From NCBI GenBank assembly GCA_045540715.1, contig JAZQHT010000014.1, forward strand, positions 78,186-142,185: a stretch of 64,000 nt of DNA. Direction: 5' to 3'. The stretch is from UMGS1279 sp045540715. GTDB lineage: Bacteria > Bacillota > Clostridia > Oscillospirales > Acutalibacteraceae. This document shows positions 40,999-49,389 of the stretch, piece by piece. Under the pieces are notes generated by a model. It did no database searches. It worked only from the letters and a program-made list of their open reading frames with translations, and was not told where the DNA came from. Made by a program: the position numbers and the translations under genes. Within the stretch, counting starts at the first letter, position 1. Each line of letters begins with the position of its first letter.

Positions 40999-41027
40999 AT
41001 TCTAACATAACTTTGTAAAACTGTCAA
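40999..41027 (-). promoter_or_regulatory. Promoter of the VOR/ilvE operon
   Basis: TTGACA (41022-41027), 17-base spacer, TAGAAT (40999-41004) on the minus strand. Confidence 0.78.
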
Positions 41028-41081
41028 CTTTTTTTAACAAATTTCTTTTTAAAGGTACGAAAATTAAGTTATATTATATAA

Positions 41082-43349
41082 TTATAATTTATTTCTTTGG
41101 ATTTTGCCGCTAATAGTTTTAGGTAATTCATCCTTAAATACCACAATTCTTGGGTATTTATAAGGAGCAGTGTGGCTTTTAACGTAGTCTTGAATTTCTT
41201 TTTTAAGTGCATCTGTGCCTTCTGTTCCCTTGGTTAAAACAATGCTTGCTTTAACAACCTGACCGCGAATTTCATCGGGAGCGGCAGATACACCGCACTC
41301 TACAACGTAAGGAAGTTCCATAATAACGCTTTCAATTTCAAATGGGCCAATGCGGTATCCAGAAGATTTGATAACGTCGTCAATACGGCTAACGTACCAG
41401 AAATATCCGTCTTCATCGCGCCAAGCGGTATCGCCTGTGTGATACATATTATCATAAACGGCATCGTCGGTTTTTTCTTTATCTAGATAATATTCTTTAA
41501 ACAATCCGCAAGGAACACCATCTTTAAGTCTAACAACGATTTCGCCAACTTCACCAGTGGCCACCGGTTTGCCCTCGGGGTCAACAATTTCGATATCGTA
41601 TTGAGGAGAAGCTTTACCCATTGAACCAATTTTGGGCACTGTGCCGCAAAGGTTTGCAATTGTAAGGGTGGTTTCGGTTTGGCCAAAGCCTTCCATAATT
41701 TCAAGACCTGTTTTTTCTTTAAAAAGCTTGAAAACTTCGGGGTTTAAGGCTTCACCTGCGGTGGTCATATGATGAATTGAAGATAGGTCGTATTTAGATA
41801 AATCGCCGCGGCATAGCATACGAAGCATTGTAGGTGGTGCGCAGAAGGTTGTGATTTGATATTTAGCGAACATTGGTAAGATTTCGTTTTCGTCAAAACG
41901 GTCAAAATCGTAAACAAAAACTGCACCCTCGCATAGCCATTGACCGTAAAGTTTGCCCCACAAAGATTTGCCCCAGCCGGTATCTGAAATTGTAAGGTGC
42001 AAGCCTTCTCTTTCGCAACAATGCCAATATTTTGCGGTTACAAAATGCCCTAAGGCGTAGGTATGTTTATGCGCCGCCATTTTAGGATTACCTGTTGTGC
42101 CCGAAGTAAAGAACATTAAGGCAATGTCATCACCAGCGGACGCATCTTCTTCTCTAACAAGTTTACGAGAGAATAGCTTGTATTCTTCATCAAAATTATG
42201 CCAATTTTCTTTTTCGCCACCAACTAAAACAAGGTTTTTAACTGTTGGACATTTTTTTGCGGCAGCTTCAGCAATATCTGCGGTATCGCCGTCTGCAGTA
42301 CAAATAATGGTTGAAACGCCTGCAGAGTTATATCTATACTCAAAATCGTGTTCTTTAAGTTGGTTGGTTGCAGGAATTGCAATTGCGCCTAATTTATGTA
42401 AGGCTACCATACAGAACCAGAATTGATAATGGCGTTTTAATACAAGCATAACTCTGTCGCCTTTTTTTACACCTAAAGATTTTAGATAGTTTGCAGTTTG
42501 GTTTGATGCATCTTTTATATCTTTAAATGTAAAGCGACGTTCGTTTTTGTTTTTATCTAAATGAAGCATTGCAAGTTTATCAGGGTATTTTCTTGCAATT
42601 CCATCCACTACGTCAAAGCCAAAGTTAAAGCTTTCGGTGTTTTTAAATTTAATATCTTGTAAAGCGCCGTTTTCGTCTTCAACTGTTTCAACAAACTTTT
42701 CGCAAATTAATTTAGAGGTTGTTTTAGCCGCTGCAATTGTTTTTGAAACAGCCTTTTCTTCAGTATCTTCACCGGGAAGTACAACTGCACAGAAAACGCA
42801 GTCTTTGCCGTCAACAGCCATCATACCGTGAGGTGTTGAAGAATCGTAATAAATGCTGTCGCCTTCTTCTAAAACTTCAGTGTGGTTACCAATTTGAACC
42901 TTTAATTTACCCTCTAAAACAAGGTCGAACTCTTGACCGCTATGGGTTGCAAGTTGCAAGGGTTTATTTTGTTGCTCGGCTGAATATTCGTATTTAACGT
43001 AATACGGTTCTGCAATTTTATTTCTGAATTTTGGCGCTAGGTTTCTAATATCAATACCGTCTTCTTTAGCGGTTGCTTGACCCATGCCTTTTCTTGTAAC
43101 GGTATATCTTGAAAGGTTTGCACTTTTACCTTCTAATAGTTCGGTAAGTTCAACGTCAAATTCTAAAGAACATTTATGAATAAAGGAAAAAGGTATGTCG
43201 GCTTTGCCGCCTTCATATTCTAAATACTGCTCTAAACTTACTTCGGTTTTTTGGGCCATTTCTTCTACTGTATAGCCCATAATTTCACGCATCTCCTTAA
43301 TTCGAGAAGCAATCTCCGAAAGGCGTAGCATTGCTGTATTTGTGTCCAT
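41082..43349 (-). CDS. Second XRE / cupin / acyl-CoA synthetase fusion (paralogue)
   Basis: 755 residues, same three-part plan and clearly homologous along its whole length to the product of the gene at 38399-40687. XRE domain (IKEMREIMGYTVEEMAQKTE, VSLEQYLEYEGGK), cupin (THSGQEFDLVLEGKLKVQIG, GDSIYYDSSTPHGMMA), synthetase (FFTSGTTGNPKMAAHKHT, GQTETTL, MYHTGDTAWRDEDGYFW, KTISGKIQRNKL). It is transcribed alone from its own T-box leader. The duplicate presumably prefers a different acid, for example 2-methylbutyrate if the Ile specifier reading is right. Confidence 0.85.
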   Translation of the reverse strand: MDTNTAMLRLSEIASRIKEMREIMGYTVEEMAQKTEVSLEQYLEYEGGKADIPFSFIHKCSLEFDVELTELLEGKSANLSRYTVTRKGMGQATAKEDGIDIRNLAPKFRNKIAEPYYVKYEYSAEQQNKPLQLATHSGQEFDLVLEGKLKVQIGNHTEVLEEGDSIYYDSSTPHGMMAVDGKDCVFCAVVLPGEDTEEKAVSKTIAAAKTTSKLICEKFVETVEDENGALQDIKFKNTESFNFGFDVVDGIARKYPDKLAMLHLDKNKNERRFTFKDIKDASNQTANYLKSLGVKKGDRVMLVLKRHYQFWFCMVALHKLGAIAIPATNQLKEHDFEYRYNSAGVSTIICTADGDTADIAEAAAKKCPTVKNLVLVGGEKENWHNFDEEYKLFSRKLVREEDASAGDDIALMFFTSGTTGNPKMAAHKHTYALGHFVTAKYWHCCEREGLHLTISDTGWGKSLWGKLYGQWLCEGAVFVYDFDRFDENEILPMFAKYQITTFCAPPTMLRMLCRGDLSKYDLSSIHHMTTAGEALNPEVFKLFKEKTGLEIMEGFGQTETTLTIANLCGTVPKIGSMGKASPQYDIEIVDPEGKPVATGEVGEIVVRLKDGVPCGLFKEYYLDKEKTDDAVYDNMYHTGDTAWRDEDGYFWYVSRIDDVIKSSGYRIGPFEIESVIMELPYVVECGVSAAPDEIRGQVVKASIVLTKGTEGTDALKKEIQDYVKSHTAPYKYPRIVVFKDELPKTISGKIQRNKL

Positions 43350-43387
43350 TTTTCATCTCTCCTTTAAAAATTTGTTTTTAAAAAATA

Positions 43388-43658
43388 AAAAACTCGTCTC
43401 AAATTTCTTTGAGACGAGTTGAATTTCATCATACCCGCGGTACCACTCAAATTGCAAGAAAATCTTGCCACTCTCGGAATCTATCAATTCCTATGCCTTA
43501 ACGCAGCAATCACGAGAAGCATCTACTTGAAAAAATCTTTCGGGCTTCCGGCTCGGAAGTGATAGGTCTTTTAGCCCATTTGCTATCGGCTCACACCATC
43601 CGCCGACTCTCTGAAAACAAATAAAACTGACCGTCTTCGTCACAGCCTTTATTCATTT
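43388..43658 (-). promoter_or_regulatory. T-box riboswitch, probable isoleucine specifier (ATC)
   Basis: Minus-strand leader with AGAGAGTCGGCGG and GGTGTGAGCC, antiterminator GAGTGGTACCGCGGGT, and terminator AACTCGTCTCAAA/TTTGAGACGAGTT with a T run. Stem I pairs GGTC and TTTTA with TAAAA and GACC, leaving ATC (43561-43563) then A in the specifier loop; that reads isoleucine. TTC further on is the weaker alternative. The antiterminator/terminator part is very like that of the leader at 40.7-41.0 kb, so the two leaders were duplicated with their genes. Confidence 0.88.
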
Positions 43659-43664
43659 TTTGAT

Positions 43665-43693
43665 ATTTTAGCACCTTAAACCTGCCTTGTCAA
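43665..43693 (-). promoter_or_regulatory. Promoter of the second XRE-cupin-synthetase gene
   Basis: Perfect TTGACA (43688-43693), 17-base spacer, TAAAAT (43665-43670) on the minus strand. Same form as the other two T-box promoters. Confidence 0.82.
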
Positions 43694-43729
43694 TAGATTT
43701 TTTAAAAAAATTTTTTCTTTTTAAGTTTA

Positions 43730-43758
43730 TTGCACTTACGCTGTTTTTATGATATATT
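43730..43758 (+). promoter_or_regulatory. Promoter of the ung-mnmE-mnmG-rsmG operon
   Basis: TTGCAC (43730-43735), 17-base spacer, TATATT (43753-43758). Divergent from the T-box promoter at 43665. Confidence 0.65.
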
Positions 43759-43799
43759 AAAATATTATAAGATAAATATTATTATGGGAGGTGTTTTTT

Positions 43800-44468
43800 A
43801 TGGTTAATATCGGCAACGACTGGGATGAAATTTTAGCTGACGAGTGGCAAAAACCTTATTATTTAAAGCTTAGACAGTTTTTAAAACAAGAGTATTCAAC
43901 TAAAACCATTTACCCAAAAGCTACTGATATTTTTAACGCCTTAAAATACACCCCTTATAAAAACGTTAAGTGCGTAATAATTGGACAAGACCCATATCAT
44001 GGACCAAATCAGGCGCACGGGCTTTGCTTTTCGGTTAAAAGGCCAACCCCACCGCCACCTTCACTTAAAAATATTTTTAAAGAATATGAAGACGATTTAG
44101 GACTAAAAGCCCCAAAAGATAATGGCGAACTAACGGCTTGGGCAAAAAACGGCGTACTTATGCTTAACACCCTTTTAACCGTTAGAAGTGGCGAACCTAT
44201 GAGTCATAAAGGGTTAGGTTGGGAAAAGGTAACCGACAGAATTATTTATGAAATTAATAAAAAAGACAGCCCCGTTGTGTTTATTTTATGGGGGCGCCCT
44301 GCCGCAAAAAAGGCAGAGATTATTACAAACCCAAAGCACCTTAAGCTTTTTTCGGTGCATCCAAGTCCACTTTCTGCATTTGGCGGATTTTTTGGGTCTA
44401 AACCATTTTCTAAAGCAAACGACTATTTAATTTCTAATAACATTACACCAATAGATTGGAAGTTATAA
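43800..44468 (+). CDS. ung: Uracil-DNA glycosylase, family 1
   Basis: 222 residues. Catalytic CVIIGQDPYHGPNQAHGLCFSV, the aromatic/proline region RPTPPPPSLKNI, LMLNTLLTVR, and the DNA-intercalating loop HPSPLSA are all intact. It removes uracil from DNA. ATG at 43800 has GGGAGG eight bases upstream; an in-frame GTG at 43791 overlaps that site. Only one base separates it from mnmE, which is a close and probably co-transcribed arrangement. Confidence 0.96.
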   Translation: MVNIGNDWDEILADEWQKPYYLKLRQFLKQEYSTKTIYPKATDIFNALKYTPYKNVKCVIIGQDPYHGPNQAHGLCFSVKRPTPPPPSLKNIFKEYEDDLGLKAPKDNGELTAWAKNGVLMLNTLLTVRSGEPMSHKGLGWEKVTDRIIYEINKKDSPVVFILWGRPAAKKAEIITNPKHLKLFSVHPSPLSAFGGFFGSKPFSKANDYLISNNITPIDWKL

Positions 44469-44469
44469 A

Positions 44470-45822
44470 ATGACTAATGATACAATTACCGCAATAGCAA
44501 CCCCTATTGGCAAGGGTGGCTTTTCGGTTATAAGAATATCGGGTAAAGATGCTATTATTATTGCCGACAAGGTTTTTAAAGGCAGTGTGCCACTTACTAA
44601 AAAGCAAGGATATACTGCAGAGTTTGGTTATACGGTTAATAAAAATGGCGAATATATTGATGAATCGGTTGCAACTGTTTTTATTGCCCCCAAAAGCTTT
44701 ACGGGTGAAAACGTTGTTGAGCTTTCTTGCCACGGCGGTGAGTTTGTAACCAAAACATTGCTTGAAGCCGTTTTAAACGCAGGAGCAAGACTTGCTGAAG
44801 CCGGAGAATTTTCTAAACGCGCCTTTTTAAACGGCAAGATTGATTTAAGTAAAGCCGAAGCCATAATGAGTTTAATAAACGCTAAAAGCGAAAATGCTTT
44901 AAAAATTGCCGCAAAAAATAAAAAGGGTGCGGTTAGCGTTAAAATTTCTGAACTAATTACTGAACTTGAAGGACTACTTGCAAAGGTTAGTGTTTTTTGC
45001 GACTACCCCGATGATGAAAGCATGGGAATAAAGGAAGAAGACTTTTTAACTTCTTTAAACTTTTTAATTTCTGAAATTGAAATTTTACTTAAAAACTACG
45101 AAAACGGACGATTACTTACAAACGGTATTGACACCGCAATTATTGGTAAACCAAACGTTGGTAAAAGTACGTTACTTAACCTTCTTTCGGGGTGCGATAA
45201 AGCGATTGTTACCGATATACCCGGTACTACTCGCGACGTAATTGAGAGCGAAATTAATTTTTCGGGATTAATTTTAAGGCTTTACGATACAGCAGGTATT
45301 CGCGAAACAAGTGACACGGTTGAAAAAATTGGTGTTGAGCGCTCGATTGAAAGATTAGAAAATGCCGATATTGCATTATTTATGTTTGAAGCCGGAAGCG
45401 AAATTACAAAAAATGAACTTTCGCTTTTAAATAAATATAAAGAAAAAGCCATTGTTATTGTTAATAAGACCGATTTATTTGGTGAAGAAATTGCCGCTTT
45501 AAAAGAGTTTAATCCCATTTATATCTCGGCTAAAAAAGGGACCGGTCTTGACGGGCTAAAAGACAGAATTAAAGATTTACTTAACATTTTTGATTTTACA
45601 GAAAACAGCGTTGTTGTTGATTCTTTAAGACAAAAAAATAATTTAACCACAGCACTTACTTCTTTAAAAGAGGCTAAAGACGGTATATTAATGGGTATTC
45701 CGCTAGATGCCGTTGGAGTTATAATTGACGAAGGATATCGCAACTTGTGTGAAATTACGGGTGATAAGGCCGCAGTTTCGGTTGCAAACAGAGTGTTTAG
45801 TGATTTTTGCGTTGGAAAATAG
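44470..45822 (+). CDS. mnmE: tRNA modification GTPase MnmE
   Basis: 450 residues. N-terminal formyl-THF-binding domain (AIATPIGKGGFSVIRISGKDA), helical domain, inserted G domain (IIGKPNVGKSTLLNLL, DIPGTTRDVIE, YDTAGIRE, NKTD), and the diagnostic C-terminal FCVGK with the catalytic Cys. With MnmG it installs the carboxymethylaminomethyl group on U34 of certain tRNAs. Confidence 0.97.
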   Translation: MTNDTITAIATPIGKGGFSVIRISGKDAIIIADKVFKGSVPLTKKQGYTAEFGYTVNKNGEYIDESVATVFIAPKSFTGENVVELSCHGGEFVTKTLLEAVLNAGARLAEAGEFSKRAFLNGKIDLSKAEAIMSLINAKSENALKIAAKNKKGAVSVKISELITELEGLLAKVSVFCDYPDDESMGIKEEDFLTSLNFLISEIEILLKNYENGRLLTNGIDTAIIGKPNVGKSTLLNLLSGCDKAIVTDIPGTTRDVIESEINFSGLILRLYDTAGIRETSDTVEKIGVERSIERLENADIALFMFEAGSEITKNELSLLNKYKEKAIVIVNKTDLFGEEIAALKEFNPIYISAKKGTGLDGLKDRIKDLLNIFDFTENSVVVDSLRQKNNLTTALTSLKEAKDGILMGIPLDAVGVIIDEGYRNLCEITGDKAAVSVANRVFSDFCVGK

Positions 45823-45830
45823 AGGTTTTT

Positions 45831-47696
45831 ATGGAATATTTTGCAGGAAAAGTTGACGTTGCAGTTATAGGAGCGGGCCACGCAGGTATTGAAGCGGCCC
45901 TTGCATCGGCACGTCTTGGAGCAAACACAATTTGCTTTACAATTAATTTAGACTGGGTTGGCAATATGCCTTGCAACCCTTCTATTGGCGGCACCGCTAA
46001 AGGCCACCTAGTGCGTGAAATTGACGCGCTTGGCGGCGAAATGGGTAAGTGCGCCGATAGAAACACTTTACAAATTAGGATGCTTAACCGCGGTAAAGGT
46101 GCGGCCGTTCACTCACTTCGCGCACAAATTGACCGCCGTGCTTATTCGGGCGATATGAAGCAAGTACTTGAAAACACCGAAAATCTTTTTGTAAAGCAAG
46201 CAGAAATTGTAGGACTTAGAAAAGCCGAAGATGGTTTTGAACTAGTAACGGCACTTGGTGCAGTTTTTAAAGCAAAAGCCGTTGTTATTGCAACAGGTAC
46301 CTTTTTAAAAGGTAAAATCTTTGTTGGCGACGTTTCTTACGAGGGCGGCCCCGATGGTACCTTTGCCGCAACAAAACTTTCTACAGATTTAACAAACCTA
46401 AATATTCCTTTACGCCGTTTTAAAACGGGTACCCCTGCGCGTGTACTAAAAAGCAGTATTGATTTTTCTAAAATGGAGCTTCAAGAAGGCGAAGATGAGA
46501 TTATTCCGTTTTCTTATTCTACAAAAGAAAGCCCCAAAAATAAAATTAACTGTTATATGACCTATACAAACCAAAAAACCAAAGAGGTTATTTTAAAAAA
46601 TATTCACCGTTCTCCGCTTTACGGCGGTGAAATTCAGGGTGTGGGACCACGCTATTGCCCAAGCATTGAAGATAAAATTATGCGCTTTGCTGATAAAGAG
46701 CGCCATCAGTTATTTATTGAGCCTTGTGGCGAAAACACCGAAGAAATGTATTTGCAAGGTATGAGTTCTTCACTTCCCGAAGACGTGCAACAAGCATTTT
46801 ACGAAACAATTGAAGGACTTGAAAACGTTAAAATAATGCGCACCGCTTATGCTATTGAGTACGACTGTGTTGACCCACTTTATTTAGAGCCAACGTTAGA
46901 ACTTAAAACGGTTGACGGCCTTTTCGGAGCAGGTCAATTTAACGGCTCAAGCGGTTATGAAGAAGCCGCCGCTCAAGGACTTATTGCAGGTATTAACGCC
47001 GCAAGAAAGGTGCAGGGCAAAACTCTTATTACACTTTCTCGAGATAATTCTTACATTGGCACACTAATAGACGACCTTGTAACAAAAGGTTGCACCGATC
47101 CTTATAGGATGATGACCAGCCGAAGTGAATATCGTTTGGTGCTTCGCCAAGATAACGCAGATGAAAGACTTTCTCCGCTAGGTTATGAAATTGGACTTTT
47201 ACCACAAGAAGAATATGATGCCTTTTTAGAAAGAAAGCAACAAAAAGAAAACGAAATAAATAGACTAAAAGAAACAATTTTGCCACCTTCTAAAGAACTT
47301 AATAAGATGTTAGAAGAATATGGCACGGCACCACTTAAAACGGGTGCATCGCTTTGCGAACTAATTAAAAGACCACAACTAAGTTACGATGTTTTGGCCC
47401 CCTTTGATAAAGACCGAAAGGAACTTTCTTTAGAGGTTAAAGAAAAGGTTCAAACCGAGCTAAAATACGAAGGTTATATTAAGCGCCAAGAGGCCGCAAT
47501 TTTAGAGGCAAAACGCCTTGAAAACAAACTTTTACCCGAAGATATTGATTATACTAATATTAAAGGTCTTCGTTTAGAAGCAAGAGAAAAACTTAATAAA
47601 ATAAGACCCCATAACGTTGGTCAGGCCTCCCGTATTTCTGGTGTTACCCCTGCTGATATTTCGGTATTATTAATTTATTTACAAATTAAGGAATAA
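45831..47696 (+). CDS. mnmG: tRNA uridine-5-carboxymethylaminomethyl enzyme MnmG
   Basis: 621 residues. FAD-binding VAVIGAGHAGIEAALASARLG, the conserved MPCNPSIGGTAKGHLVREIDALGGEMG (in two adjoining blocks), GTFLKGKIFVG, and the C-terminal helical RISGVTPADISVLLIYL. Partner of MnmE. ATG at 45831 is preferred, with AGAGG upstream; the frame extends upstream into mnmE but has no signal there. Gap to mnmE is eight bases. Confidence 0.97.
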   Translation: MEYFAGKVDVAVIGAGHAGIEAALASARLGANTICFTINLDWVGNMPCNPSIGGTAKGHLVREIDALGGEMGKCADRNTLQIRMLNRGKGAAVHSLRAQIDRRAYSGDMKQVLENTENLFVKQAEIVGLRKAEDGFELVTALGAVFKAKAVVIATGTFLKGKIFVGDVSYEGGPDGTFAATKLSTDLTNLNIPLRRFKTGTPARVLKSSIDFSKMELQEGEDEIIPFSYSTKESPKNKINCYMTYTNQKTKEVILKNIHRSPLYGGEIQGVGPRYCPSIEDKIMRFADKERHQLFIEPCGENTEEMYLQGMSSSLPEDVQQAFYETIEGLENVKIMRTAYAIEYDCVDPLYLEPTLELKTVDGLFGAGQFNGSSGYEEAAAQGLIAGINAARKVQGKTLITLSRDNSYIGTLIDDLVTKGCTDPYRMMTSRSEYRLVLRQDNADERLSPLGYEIGLLPQEEYDAFLERKQQKENEINRLKETILPPSKELNKMLEEYGTAPLKTGASLCELIKRPQLSYDVLAPFDKDRKELSLEVKEKVQTELKYEGYIKRQEAAILEAKRLENKLLPEDIDYTNIKGLRLEAREKLNKIRPHNVGQASRISGVTPADISVLLIYLQIKE

Positions 47697-47698
47697 TT

Positions 47699-48346
47699 AT
47701 GGAACAAATAAAAGAACAACTTAAAATTTATGAAGAAAAGTTGCTTTATTGGAACGAAAAAATTAACCTTACAGCCATTAAAGACCCCGAAGAAATTAAG
47801 GTTAAACATTTTGAAGACAGTTTAACAATTTTAAAGCACATCAATATTCCGCAAAACGAAAGTTTTATTGACATTGGCACGGGTGCGGGCTTTCCGGGTA
47901 TGGTTATAAAACTTGCTCGTCCCGACCTTTCGGTTACCCTTTTAGACGGGCACAAAAAGCGCTTTATATTTTTAGAAGATTTGCAAAATACTTTGGGTGT
48001 ATTTTGTGAAAACGTTCACGGCCGTGCAGAAGAAGCAATTAAACTTCGTCGCGAAAAATATTATATTGCAACCGCCCGCGCGGTTGCGCCTTTAAATATT
48101 CTTTCCGAATATTGTTTGCCCTACGTTAAGGTTGGCGGCTATTTTGTTGCAATGAAAGCCGAAATTAAAGAAGAATTAGAAGAAGCGAAAAAAGCAATTA
48201 AACTTTTGGGCGGCGAAATTGAGCGTATTGAAACCTTCCGTTTATCTGACCAAAGCCTTCGAACCTTAATTTTTATTAAAAAAATATCGCAAACTCCGCC
48301 AAAATACCCAAGAATATCTGCTAAAATATCAAAACAACCGCTTTAA
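47699..48346 (+). CDS. rsmG: 16S rRNA (guanine-527-N7) methyltransferase RsmG
   Basis: 215 residues. KINLTAIKDPEEIKVKHFEDSL, the SAM-binding FIDIGTGAGFPGMVIKLARP, LLDGHKKRFIFLEDL and ATARAVAPL are the RsmG/GidB signature set. It methylates G527 of 16S rRNA. Two bases after mnmG, the classical gidA-gidB pair. Confidence 0.96.
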   Translation: MEQIKEQLKIYEEKLLYWNEKINLTAIKDPEEIKVKHFEDSLTILKHINIPQNESFIDIGTGAGFPGMVIKLARPDLSVTLLDGHKKRFIFLEDLQNTLGVFCENVHGRAEEAIKLRREKYYIATARAVAPLNILSEYCLPYVKVGGYFVAMKAEIKEELEEAKKAIKLLGGEIERIETFRLSDQSLRTLIFIKKISQTPPKYPRISAKISKQPL

Positions 48347-48364
48347 ACGGTTGTTTTTTTATTG
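48331..48364 (+). terminator. Terminator after rsmG
   Basis: AAAACAACCG, loop, CGGTTGTTTTTTTA overlapping the end of rsmG. It separates rsmG from the ParB-like gene, which must have its own promoter. Confidence 0.85.
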
Positions 48365-48450
48365 TTTATTGGGAGTTTTGTCGAAGGGTTTTACTGGTAA
48401 TTTTTAACATTTTGTGTTAAGGTAAATACAGAAAGGGCGGGGACAAGCAA

Positions 48451-49224
48451 ATGACCGGCGACAAGCTAATACTACTTAAGACCGAAGAAATTTTACCACC
48501 TACCGATAATCCCCGTAAAATTTACGATGAAAGCGAACTTCTCACCCTTTCTGATAGCATTAAGCGTAACGGACTTTTGCAACCCCTTGTTGTTAGAAAA
48601 ACCGAAAAGGGTTATAGCTTGGTTGTGGGCAGCCGCAGAAAAGCCGCCCTTGAAATACTGGGTATTAAAGAAGCCCCTTGCATTGTTATAAAAAGCAATA
48701 ATTTAGAAACAGCGGCATTAGGTCTTATTGAAAACCTGCACCGCAAAGAATTAAACCCCTTTGAAGAAGCCGAAGCCATTGAAAAACTGCTTGTGGTTTA
48801 TGGGCTCTCGCAAACTGAAGTTGCAAATATGCTATCAATGGCGGCGAGTACCCTTTCAAACAAACTACGTATATTAGCCTTAAATAAAGAAACACGCGAA
48901 ATTCTATTAAAAAACAATTTAACAGAACGACACGCAAGGGCGCTACTATGTTTAAAAGAAGAAAAACGCCTTAGTGCGCTTAACATAATAGTTACTAAAA
49001 AACTAAACGTTAAAGAAACCGAAAGTCTTATTAAAAAACTAAATTCAGAAAATAAAAAAAGAAAATCGGTTGCAGTTATTAAAGATTATAAAATTTTTAC
49101 AAACTCTTTTTTAAACCTTGTTAACACAATGCGCCAAAACGGAATAAATGCTAAAACCGCAAAGACTGAAACCGACGATTTTATTGAATATACCGTGCGC
49201 ATTGCAAAAACTAAAACCACTTAA
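48451..49224 (+). CDS. ParB-family DNA-binding protein, Noc-like
   Basis: 257 residues: ParB/CTPase domain (LPPTDNPRKIYDESELLTLS, LLQPLVVRK, VVGSRRKAALEILG), ENLHRKELNPFEEAEAIEKLL, helix-turn-helix (GLSQTEVANMLSMAASTLSNKLRIL), and a C-terminal region unlike Spo0J. GSRR replaces the GERR box of ParB. Position next to rsmG is the usual place of noc, the nucleoid-occlusion paralogue of spo0J. The N-terminal membrane-binding helix of Bacillus Noc is absent, so the function is only suggested. Confidence 0.82.
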   Translation: MTGDKLILLKTEEILPPTDNPRKIYDESELLTLSDSIKRNGLLQPLVVRKTEKGYSLVVGSRRKAALEILGIKEAPCIVIKSNNLETAALGLIENLHRKELNPFEEAEAIEKLLVVYGLSQTEVANMLSMAASTLSNKLRILALNKETREILLKNNLTERHARALLCLKEEKRLSALNIIVTKKLNVKETESLIKKLNSENKKRKSVAVIKDYKIFTNSFLNLVNTMRQNGINAKTAKTETDDFIEYTVRIAKTKTT

Positions 49225-49252
49225 AATACCCATCCATCCATTCCCCATATAG

Positions 49253-49292
49253 CAGAAAGACCGTAGGAAGAAATTCTTGCGGTCTTTCTGTA
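49253..49292 (+). terminator. Terminator of the noc-like gene
   Basis: AGAAAGACCGTAGGAAG, short loop, TTCTTGCGGTCTTTCT, then TATTATTTTT. Confidence 0.8.
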
Positions 49293-49331
49293 TTATTTTT
49301 TAAAATTTTTATAAATAATTTAAAATATATA

Positions 49332-49360
49332 TTGCAAACTATACTAAAATGGTATAGAAT
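49332..49360 (+). promoter_or_regulatory. Promoter of the iron-sulfur assembly pair, with embedded inverted repeat
   Basis: TTGCAA (49332-49337), 17-base spacer, TAGAAT (49355-49360). The spacer and -10 contain CTATAC, seven bases, GTATAG (49339-49357), a perfect inverted repeat of the kind bound by Rrf2-family regulators such as IscR or CymR. No such regulator gene is in the window. Confidence 0.6.
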
Positions 49361-49389
49361 ATAAACGGTTTAAAAAGGAGGCATATATT

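Noticed and set aside
40896..43564. TTC (Phe) as specifier of the T-boxes at 40.9 and 43.6 kb
   Set aside because: It is followed by a pyrimidine and does not align with the leu leader's CTC; GTA-G and ATC-A fit better. Kept as an alternative, not excluded.
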